The position numbers were made by a program, and so were the translations under genes. From contig NZ_CP126271.1 in assembly GCF_003234655.2 (NCBI RefSeq), forward strand, positions 3,286,001 through 3,350,000: DNA of 64,000 nt, in the 5' to 3' direction. Under the pieces are notes generated by a model that was not told the origin of the DNA, did not search any database, and was given only the letters and a program-made list of their open reading frames with translations. This DNA is from Curtobacterium sp. MCLR17_007 (GTDB lineage: Bacteria; Actinomycetota; Actinomycetes; Actinomycetales; Microbacteriaceae). This document shows, piece after piece, positions 58,100-64,000 of this stretch (its first letter is position 1; each line of letters opens with the position of its first letter).

Positions 58100-58182
58100 G
58101 GCGTGGCCCAGGCGTACGGCCACGCACCGTGTCGAGTGTCGCTCCCTGATGGTGACCCATCCGACGCCAGTCGCGACGAGAC
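58100..58182 (-). ncRNA. Probable ZTP (pfl) riboswitch upstream of glyA-folD
   Basis: On the minus strand the leader contains TCGCGACTGGCG (58165-58176) and, further 3', GCCGTACGCCTGGGCC (58107-58122), matching the two conserved halves of the pfl/ZTP motif. A GGATGGGTCACCATCAGGGAG helix-loop lies between them. ZTP riboswitches sense the purine intermediate ZTP/ZMP and switch on one-carbon genes such as glyA and folD, the genes found here. Boundaries are approximate. Confidence 0.75.
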
Positions 58183-58221
58183 GATCGTACCGAGCCGCCC
58201 CGTCTGTGTCACCCTGGTTGC

Positions 58222-58533
58222 ATGACCCTGTTGACGCCGTCCGTCGACGAGCGCATCGACGCCGACACGGACGAGCGCACCCGGCTCCGGCCGGACGTCC
58301 CGTGGGTGACGGTGGTCTGGGACGACCCGGTCAACCTGATGTCGTACGTCACGTACGTCTTCCAGAGCTACTTCGGGTTCCCGCGTGCGAAGGCCGAGCG
58401 CCTGATGCACCAGGTCGACTCCGAGGGGCGTGCCGTCGTCGCGACCGGCAACCGCGAGGCGATGGAACGACACGTCCAGGCCATGCACGGCTTCGGCCTG
58501 CAGGCGACGGTCGACCGGGCATCCGACTCGTGA
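58222..58533 (+). CDS. clpS: ATP-dependent Clp protease adaptor ClpS
   Basis: The 103-residue adaptor delivers N-degron substrates to ClpAP/ClpCP. It has the core [16 protein letters not shown] (substrate-binding D and N residues) and [24 protein letters not shown] 58222 lies 6 nt after CACCCT, a leaderless layout. The stop overlaps the DUF2017 start in GTGA. Confidence 0.93.
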   Translation: MTLLTPSVDERIDADTDERTRLRPDVPWVTVVWDDPVNLMSYVTYVFQSYFGFPRAKAERLMHQVDSEGRAVVATGNREAMERHVQAMHGFGLQATVDRASDS

Positions 58534-59006
58534 TCCCCTTCGTCCGTCGCGGTGACGGCATCCACCTCGGCCTCGCCTCCGGCGAGCGCTCGCTGCTCAC
58601 GAGCCTGGTCGAGCAGCTGCGCGAGCTGCTCGGCGGCGACCTCGACTCCGACCCGGTGACGCTCCGGATGTTCCCGGACGCCTACCCCGGCGACCGACAG
58701 GCCAGCAGCGAGTTCCGCCGGTACACCCGGGACGACCTGCGGGACGCCAAGTCCGCCAACGCCGAGACCGTGCACGCCTGGCTGACCGGCGCGCGTGCGG
58801 GAGCGCTGACCCCGGCGGACGAGCAGTCCTGGCTCCGCTGCCTGACCGACCTACGGCTCACGATCGCAGACCGGCTCGGCATCGTCGATGCCGACACCGA
58901 GGAAGCCACCCGGACCGCCGCGGACGGCGTCGGCCTGCGCGACGTCTACGACTGGCTCGGCTACGTCCAGGAGCACCTGGTGACGACGATGACGAGCCGT
59001 CGGTGA
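58530..59006 (+). CDS. DUF2017 family protein
   Basis: The 158-residue soluble helical protein belongs to the actinobacterial DUF2017 family, which is nearly always next to clpS. It shows [37 protein letters not shown] and [14 protein letters not shown]. No activity is known; the clpS linkage suggests a role in regulated proteolysis. GTG 58530 and its stop both overlap neighbours in GTGA. Confidence 0.87.
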   Translation: MIPFVRRGDGIHLGLASGERSLLTSLVEQLRELLGGDLDSDPVTLRMFPDAYPGDRQASSEFRRYTRDDLRDAKSANAETVHAWLTGARAGALTPADEQSWLRCLTDLRLTIADRLGIVDADTEEATRTAADGVGLRDVYDWLGYVQEHLVTTMTSRR

Positions 59007-59935
59007 CCGTCACGTTCCGTGCGTCGCCTCCGGACGACCTGGAGGCCCTGCTCGCGTTCTCGACGTCGGACCCCGTCTCGTGGATCGATGCAGACCGGTA
59101 CCGGCAGGAGTCCGTCACGCGCAACTACCGCCCGGAGTGGTCGTTCCTCGCCGAGCGCGACGGCCGCCCGATCGGACGAGCGCTGTGGTGGGGCGGCTCG
59201 GACGCGGCGAAGCCCTCCACCCTCGACGACCTGATCGTGGACGTCTCCGACGATGACGAGCGTGTGGCCGTCGCCGCGGGCCTGATCCGCGCCGGCGCCG
59301 AGGCGTTCGGCACGCTGCCCGAGTGGGTGGTCGACGTCGCCGTCGACTGGCACGACGACCCGCGGGCGGTCGCCGCGGTCGCCTGGCGCGAGCAGGCGGC
59401 ACGCACCGCGGGGCTCGGCCGAACCACCGAACGGGTGAGCGTCGCGTGGGAGCCGGGAACGGGCCTCCCGGCGGCACGCACGGACGGCGACCTGACGTTC
59501 CGGACCGGCGACGACGCCGAGTTCCTCGACCTGTTCGCCCGCGTCACCGTCGGCTCGCTCGACGCCCACACCCGCGCCACCGTCGCCGAGCTCGGTGCGC
59601 ACGGCACCGCGGCGGATGACCTCGAGTTCTACCTGACCCTGCCGGGTCGCCGTCAGGACTGGCTCGTCGCCGAGGACGCCGACGGACTGGTGGTCGGCTT
59701 CGTGCTGGCGACCCGCACGGCGTACGACGCCGCGATCAGCTACATCGCGGTCCTGCCGCAGCACCGGGGCAGGGGCGTCGTGGACGCGCTGCTCGCCGCG
59801 GCGCTCCGCGTCCACGGTGCTGCCGGGGAACCGCGGGTGGTCGGCACGACGGACTCCGAGAACGTGCCGATGCGCCGGGCGTTCGAGCGGGCCGGCTTCA
59901 CGGTCACGAAGCGGCGGATCGTCTTCGAGGCCTGA
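59003..59935 (+). CDS. GNAT-family N-acetyltransferase
   Basis: The 310-residue protein has a C-terminal GNAT domain with the acetyl-CoA loop AVLPQHRGRGVVDALLAAALR and a late VGTTDSENVPMRRAFERAGF. The N-terminal half is a second, degenerate GNAT-like domain (FRASPPDDLEALLAF). The substrate is unknown. Start GTG 59003 overlaps the DUF2017 stop, so it is the last gene of a three-gene operon with clpS. Confidence 0.82.
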   Translation: MTVTFRASPPDDLEALLAFSTSDPVSWIDADRYRQESVTRNYRPEWSFLAERDGRPIGRALWWGGSDAAKPSTLDDLIVDVSDDDERVAVAAGLIRAGAEAFGTLPEWVVDVAVDWHDDPRAVAAVAWREQAARTAGLGRTTERVSVAWEPGTGLPAARTDGDLTFRTGDDAEFLDLFARVTVGSLDAHTRATVAELGAHGTAADDLEFYLTLPGRRQDWLVAEDADGLVVGFVLATRTAYDAAISYIAVLPQHRGRGVVDALLAAALRVHGAAGEPRVVGTTDSENVPMRRAFERAGFTVTKRRIVFEA

Positions 59936-59986
59936 AACCAGAAGGCAACCTTGCAAGCCCGGCTGCCGAAGTAGTACCGTGACGGT

Positions 59987-60406
59987 ATGGAATCGCACGT
60001 CGAGCTCGCGGGCGACCTGCTCACGCTGCACGGCCGCATCCGCCGGACCCTGCTGACGGGCAAGGCCGACCAGGTCACCGCCTCGCAGACCGCCGCACTC
60101 GGTCGACTGTTGCGCCACGGTGAGTCGACGGTCGCTGACCTCGCACGGGCCGAGGGTGTCCGTCCGCAGTCGATGGGCGCGACCGTGCAGGCGCTCGTCG
60201 ACCTCGGGCTCGTCGAACGCCGACCCGACCCTGCGGACGGTCGACGCACGCTCGTCCGTGCGACGGACGGCGGCTCCCGCGCCCGCCAGGACTCGTGGGC
60301 GACCCGCACCGGCGTCCTGGCGGACCGCCTCGCCGCCCTGCCGGCGGACGACCGCGACACCGTCGCCCGTGCCATCGCCATCCTCACCCCCCTGACCGAG
60401 TCCTGA
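59987..60406 (+). CDS. MarR-family transcriptional regulator
   Basis: The 139-residue regulator has a winged helix (QTAALGRLLRHGESTVADLARAEGVRPQSMGATVQAL, wing DPADGRRTLVRATD). MarR proteins commonly control an adjacent efflux gene, here the MFS transporter. ATG 59987 lies 6 nt after TACCGT (59975-59980), with TTGCAA at 59951-59956 as -35 (18-bp spacer), so it is probably leaderless. The AAGGCAACCTTGCAAG stretch overlapping the -35 could be its own operator. Confidence 0.88.
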   Translation: MESHVELAGDLLTLHGRIRRTLLTGKADQVTASQTAALGRLLRHGESTVADLARAEGVRPQSMGATVQALVDLGLVERRPDPADGRRTLVRATDGGSRARQDSWATRTGVLADRLAALPADDRDTVARAIAILTPLTES

Positions 60407-60438
60407 CGACCGGCCACCACCCCGGAAGAAGCCGCACC

Positions 60439-61848
60439 ACGTCCACCTCCACGCGTCCCGTCCCCGTCGTCACCCCCGACTCCGGCGGCAGCGGCTTCGG
60501 CCCGAAGCTGCTGATCCCGGTCCTGGTCGGACCGCTGCTCAACCCGATCAACACCACGATGGTGTCCGTCGCACTCGCACCGATCTCGCGCGACCTCGGC
60601 ATCGGGGCCTCCCAGGCGATCTGGCTCGTGGCGGCGCTCTACCTGGCGAGTGCGATCGCACAGCCGACGATGGGCAAGCTCGCGGACCGCTTCGGCCCGA
60701 AGAAGGTCTTCATGGCCGGGCTCGTGGTCGTCGGGATCGCCGGGGTGGTCCCCGAGGTGCTGACGGGGTTCGGTGGTGCCGTGTTCGCCCGCGTGCTCAT
60801 CGGCATCGGGACCTCGTCGGCGTACCCGGCGGCGCTCACGACGCTGCGGCAGCACTCCCTGCGCATCGGCAAGCCCACGCCGCCGCTGGTGCTCGGCGCG
60901 CTGTCGATCACCTCGCTCGTGTCCGCCGCGGCGGGGCCACCCCTCGGCGGAGCCCTCATCGCCGCGTTCGGCTGGCACGCGATCTTCCTGGTGAACGTCC
61001 CGCTCGCCGCGTTCGGACTGGTGGTCGCCGGACTCTGGCTGCCCTCCGACCGGCTCCGCCCCCGCACCGACGCCGATGTCCCGGTGCTCACGGCACTCGA
61101 CCCGTTCGGCATGGTGCTGATGACGGGCACGGTCTCGGCGCTGCTGGTGTTCCTGCTCGACATCACGGCCGGGCTGTGGTGGCTGCTGGGCGTCGCAGTC
61201 GTGCTGCTCGTCGCGCTCGTGCTCTGGGAGCTCCGCGCGACCAAGCCGTTCATCGACGTGCGGATGCTGGCGCGGAACGGAGCCCTGAGCCGCACCTACG
61301 TCCGGCTGTTCCTGGTCTACATGCTCGCGTACACGATGACCTACGGCTTCTCGCAGTGGGTGCAGGACGTCGCCGGGTACTCCAGCGACCAGGCCGGGTA
61401 CATCCAGTTGCCGGCTGCCGTCATCGCCGGGATCGCGTCCTTCCTGATCGCCCGGAAGACGGCCGTCCGCGGCCCGCTCATCGTCGCGGCCACCGTCCCG
61501 ATCGTCGGCGGACTGCTGCTGCTCGGGCTGCACACCGGGTCCCCGCTCGTGTTGCTGGCGCTCGCCCCCGCGCTGTTCGGCATCCCGCAGGCGCTGGCCT
61601 CGGTGTCGAACCAGGCCGCGCTGTACCGGATCGTCCCCGCGGAGTCGATCGGCACCGCTGCCGGGCTCTCGCGCACCAGCGTCTACATCGGGGCGATCGC
61701 GGCGTCCTCGCTCATCGGCGGGGTGTTCGGGCAGGGCCCCACGACCGCCGACCTGCACGTGCTCGGGTGGGTGATCGTCGGCATCGCCGTGCTGCTGAGC
61801 ATGCTCACCATCGGCGACCGCGCACTCCGCGAGCGCCCCGCGGCCTGA
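60439..61848 (+). CDS. MFS drug/solute transporter, probable ACG start
   Basis: The protein is a 12-14 helix major facilitator of the DHA type, with the loop motif GKLADRFGPKKVFM after the second helix and a FMR-like motif near AAGPPLGGALIAAFGW. No ATG, GTG or TTG lies between an in-frame GTG at 60295, deep inside the marR gene, and an ATG within the first membrane helix. An ACG at 60439, with CCGGAAGAAG 8 nt upstream and decoding as STSTRPVPVV after it, is the best start (469 residues). It follows marR by 32 bp and is probably controlled by it. A GTG 60295 start cannot be excluded. Confidence 0.8.
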   Translation, partial: TSTSTRPVPVVTPDSGGSGFGPKLLIPVLVGPLLNPINTTMVSVALAPISRDLGIGASQAIWLVAALYLASAIAQPTMGKLADRFGPKKVFMAGLVVVGIAGVVPEVLTGFGGAVFARVLIGIGTSSAYPAALTTLRQHSLRIGKPTPPLVLGALSITSLVSAAAGPPLGGALIAAFGWHAIFLVNVPLAAFGLVVAGLWLPSDRLRPRTDADVPVLTALDPFGMVLMTGTVSALLVFLLDITAGLWWLLGVAVVLLVALVLWELRATKPFIDVRMLARNGALSRTYVRLFLVYMLAYTMTYGFSQWVQDVAGYSSDQAGYIQLPAAVIAGIASFLIARKTAVRGPLIVAATVPIVGGLLLLGLHTGSPLVLLALAPALFGIPQALASVSNQAALYRIVPAESIGTAAGLSRTSVYIGAIAASSLIGGVFGQGPTTADLHVLGWVIVGIAVLLSMLTIGDRALRERPAA

Positions 61849-61891
61849 CGCGGACGCGGCGCGGCCGCGACCGCCGGGGCCCGGCGGGCTT

Positions 61892-61953
61892 CGCACAACC
61901 GGAACCTCCTCGAACCACGCGATCGCGTGGTTCGAGGAGGAATCGGTTGCGCG
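61892..61953. terminator. 62-bp palindrome, second CGCACAACC family member
   Basis: Arms beginning CGCACAACCGGAACCTCC and ending GGAATCGGTTGCGCG fold into a long hairpin with few mismatches. Length (62 bp), outer arms and TCG-ACCAC inner block match the element at 55688, with paired changes preserving the stem. It follows the MFS gene. Confidence 0.88.
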
Positions 61954-62055
61954 AACGCAGCTCGCACCACGGACGCAGCGCAGCGCGCGACCGCGGCGTA
62001 CCCACCGGAGCCGCGCCGGGCCTCCCGTCCGGTCCGCCCCCGGTAGCCTGATCCC

Positions 62056-62916
62056 GTGACCGACAGCACCGCCACGCACTGGACCCTCACGCTGGTCTGC
62101 GACGACCAGCCCGGGATCGTGCACGCCGTCTCCGGAGCCGTCGTGCAGGCGAACGGCAACATCACCGAGTCGCAGCAGTTCTCGAGCCACGACACCAACA
62201 CGTTCTTCATGCGCCTGCAGGTCATGGCCCCGGTCGACCGGTCGACGTTCGAACAGGCCCTGGCTCCGGTCGTCGAGCGGTACGGCATGCGCGTGCAGCT
62301 CGACGTGGTCGGCCGGCCGATGCGCACGCTGGTGCTCGTGTCGAAGGCGGGGCACTGCCTGAACGACCTGCTGTACCGGCAGCGCAGCGGGCAGCTGCCG
62401 ATCGACGTGCCGCTCGTGCTGTCCAACCACGCTGAGCTGTCCGAGCTGGCGGCGTTCTATTCGGTCCCGTTCGAGCACCGGCCGGTCACCGACGCCGACA
62501 GCAAGCAGGCGATGGAGCAGCGCGTCCTGCAGGCGGTGGACGAGCACGACATCGAGCTCGTCGTCCTGGCGCGCTACATGCAGATCCTGTCGCCGGAGCT
62601 CTGCACCGCCCTGCGGGGCCGTGCGGTGAACATCCACCACTCGTTCCTGCCCGGGTTCAAGGGTGCGAACCCGTACCGACAGGCCCATGCCCGCGGCGTG
62701 AAGCTCATCGGCGCGACGGCGCACTTCGTCACGAGCGACCTCGACGAGGGGCCGATCATCGAGCAGAACGTCGTCCGCGTCGACCACACGAAGGACCCGT
62801 CCGAACTGGTCTCGATCGGCCAGGACGAGGAGTCCCGCACGCTCACCCAGGCGGTGCGCTGGATCGCGGAGGACCGGGTCCTCCTCGACGGCGCCCGCAC
62901 GATCATCTTCAAGTAG
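62056..62916 (+). CDS. purU: Formyltetrahydrofolate deformylase
   Basis: The 286-residue enzyme hydrolyses 10-formyl-THF to formate and THF, balancing one-carbon pools. It has an N-terminal ACT domain (WTLTLVCDDQPGIVHAVSG) and a formyltransferase-like catalytic domain with VLARYMQILSPEL, the catalytic HHSFLPGFKGANPY and GATAHFVTSDLDEGPII. GTG 62056 lies 6 nt after TAGCCT (62044-62049), the leaderless layout. It complements folD and glyA encoded nearby. Confidence 0.94.
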   Translation: MTDSTATHWTLTLVCDDQPGIVHAVSGAVVQANGNITESQQFSSHDTNTFFMRLQVMAPVDRSTFEQALAPVVERYGMRVQLDVVGRPMRTLVLVSKAGHCLNDLLYRQRSGQLPIDVPLVLSNHAELSELAAFYSVPFEHRPVTDADSKQAMEQRVLQAVDEHDIELVVLARYMQILSPELCTALRGRAVNIHHSFLPGFKGANPYRQAHARGVKLIGATAHFVTSDLDEGPIIEQNVVRVDHTKDPSELVSIGQDEESRTLTQAVRWIAEDRVLLDGARTIIFK

Positions 62917-62923
62917 GCACCGC

Positions 62924-63331
62924 ATGAGCAACGCCCCGCAGTCCCCGGTGGACTGGTCGGACACCCCGGACCCGCACGACGACGCGGTGTCCCCCCGCCG
63001 TGTCGACGTCTGGAGCGTGTTGCGCGTCGTCGTGTGCGTGTTCGGCCTGCTCTCCCTGGCGACGTGGGGGTACTACGCGTGGCCGTTCCCGATGCCCGGG
63101 CTGCTGTTCGTGATCGGTGCGCCGCTCTTCGCCGCGGTGGTCTACTTCCTGTTCCGTTCCTCGCGCTCGCCGATCGAGACGGACATCGTGGGCAAGACGA
63201 TCGTCGAGGTCGCGCTCATCGTCGCCGCCGGCGGCGCCTGGATCTCGATCGGGCACCCCGTGGTCGGCCTGGTCTTCGTGCTGGTCGCCGCGACGTCCGG
63301 TGTGGTCACCTTCCGTCGGGAGACACGGTGA
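62924..63331 (+). CDS. YrdB-like (DUF2568) four-helix membrane protein
   Basis: The 135-residue membrane protein has about four helices (residues 29-50, 57-78, 88-106, 108-126) with WGYYAWPFPMPGLLFVIGAPLFAAVVYFLF in the middle, matching the YrdB/DUF2568 family. Function is unknown. It starts 8 bp after purU and its stop overlaps the nagA-like start, so it sits within one operon. Confidence 0.75.
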   Translation: MSNAPQSPVDWSDTPDPHDDAVSPRRVDVWSVLRVVVCVFGLLSLATWGYYAWPFPMPGLLFVIGAPLFAAVVYFLFRSSRSPIETDIVGKTIVEVALIVAAGGAWISIGHPVVGLVFVLVAATSGVVTFRRETR

Positions 63332-64000
63332 GCGCGGGCGGCGGGCACATCGCCGGCCCCGGTGCCGACGCGGGTCCCGCTCCCAGCGCTGGCGGCCTGG
63401 AGGCCCGGCGCACCCTGGTCCGCGCCGCGCACCTGGTCGACGTGGCCGGGTCCACCCCCGACGGCTGGGTCCTGCTCGACGGCGAGACCATCCACGCGGT
63501 CGGCTCCGGACCCGATGCGCCCGCGGCGGACCAGGTCGTCGACCTCGGCGACGCCACCCTCGTCCCCGGCTTCGTGGACCTGCACGGGCACGGCGCCGGC
63601 GGTGCCGCGTACGAGGACGACGCCTTCGGGGCCGCCCTCGCGGTGCACCGGGCGCACGGCACGACCCGCTCGGTCCTGAGCCTGGTCGCGAACCCGGTCC
63701 CGGCGATCACCACCACGCTCGACCACGTCCGGTCCGTGATGGCAACCGACCCGCTGATCGTGGGCGTGCACCTCGAGGGGCCGTTCCTGTCGCCGGACAA
63801 CAAGGGCGCCCACAACGAGCACTTCCTGGTGCCGCCGACCCCCGCCGACGTCGAGGCCCTGCTCACCGCCGGCGACGGAGTGGTGCGACAGGTCACGATC
63901 GCACCGGAGCTGCCCGGTGCCCTCGACGCGATCCGCCGTGTGCACGCAGCCGGGGTCGTCGCCGCGGTCGGGCACACCGTCGCCTCGTTCGACCAGGCCC
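63328..64000 (+). CDS. nagA: N-acetylglucosamine-6-phosphate deacetylase, 3' end cut
   Basis: The visible 224 residues are the N-terminal half of an amidohydrolase: VPGFVDLHGHGAGGA with the HxH metal motif (about residue 84), HLEGPFLSP, KGAHNEHFL and VAAVGHTVASFDQA, all typical of NagA. It removes the acetyl group from GlcNAc-6-P before deamination by NagB. GTG 63328 overlaps the upstream stop in GTGA. A 30-residue Gly/Ala-rich N-terminal extension precedes the domain. The gene continues beyond the window. Confidence 0.9.
   Translation, partial: MSAGGGHIAGPGADAGPAPSAGGLEARRTLVRAAHLVDVAGSTPDGWVLLDGETIHAVGSGPDAPAADQVVDLGDATLVPGFVDLHGHGAGGAAYEDDAFGAALAVHRAHGTTRSVLSLVANPVPAITTTLDHVRSVMATDPLIVGVHLEGPFLSPDNKGAHNEHFLVPPTPADVEALLTAGDGVVRQVTIAPELPGALDAIRRVHAAGVVAAVGHTVASFDQA

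Noticed and set aside
31765..64000. Prophage or integrated conjugative element around the Rhs island or tRNA-Lys
   Set aside because: No integrase, relaxase, capsid or terminase genes and no attL/attR pair are visible; the Rhs module is better explained by homologous recombination at wxg100 and rhs repeats.

Overview
The window is high-GC actinobacterial DNA. It carries a mycothiol synthase (MshD), a CarD regulator, a GlnR-type regulator, a SenX3/RegX3-type two-component system, a GcvT-like YgfZ and a nitrobindin. GTG and TTG starts and ATGA/GTGA gene overlaps are frequent. Gene content points to the Microbacteriaceae, possibly a Curtobacterium-like plant or soil bacterium. The family is fairly safe; the genus is inference.

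Layout. 1-5.2 kb: NAD(P)H-hydrate epimerase, a DUF2090 aldolase-like protein, a zinc metallopeptidase, a membrane-anchored DsbA-like protein and a sugar-ABC ATPase. 5.2-11.9 kb: a DUF4032 kinase-like protein, RlmB-type rRNA methyltransferase, CysS, fused IspDF, CarD and a lipoprotein. 11.9-14.6 kb: phosphate sensing (response regulator, histidine kinase, PhoU). 14.6-20.6 kb: housekeeping genes ending in a GlnR-like regulator and MshD. 20.7-39.8 kb: an accessory island with a type VII secretion (T7SS) flavour. It holds a Ser/Thr kinase, an FHA-containing EccC/EssC ATPase, a membrane-anchored periplasmic-binding-protein-like protein, a large coiled-coil lipoprotein, a PH-like membrane protein, two WXG100 copies, a 1782-residue Rhs polymorphic toxin and its candidate immunity protein. 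40-47.5 kb: polyphosphate kinase, a NUDIX/histidine-phosphatase fusion and pstSCAB behind a Pho box. 47.6-51.6 kb: RskA/SigK, small proteins and a tRNA-Lys followed by a 60-bp array of its own 3' half. 51.6-55.7 kb: galactose genes (galM, deoR / galT-galK). 55.8-62.9 kb: one-carbon metabolism (folD, glyA behind a probable ZTP riboswitch, purU) with clpS, DUF2017, GNAT and MarR/MFS genes. The right edge cuts a nagA-like gene.

How the parts fit. The phosphate theme is split: the kinase, regulator and PhoU lie at 12-14.5 kb, the polyphosphate and Pst genes at 40-47 kb, and both have GTTCACC-type direct repeats upstream. The T7SS-like island has an ATPase, envelope accessory proteins and WXG100/Rhs cargo, but no EccB, EccD, EccE or MycP homologue is visible in the window.

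Two features stand out. First, the Rhs module has a compositionally distinct, glycine-rich hydrophobic tip paired with a membrane-anchored candidate immunity protein, flanked by duplicated wxg100 genes and a displaced rhs fragment. Second, four unrelated genes (ispDF, mshD, eccC, tRNA-Lys) are each followed by a perfect-period tandem array (23, 43, 38 and 60 bp) copied from their own 3' ends. This suggests a recurrent process that amplifies gene termini in this genome.
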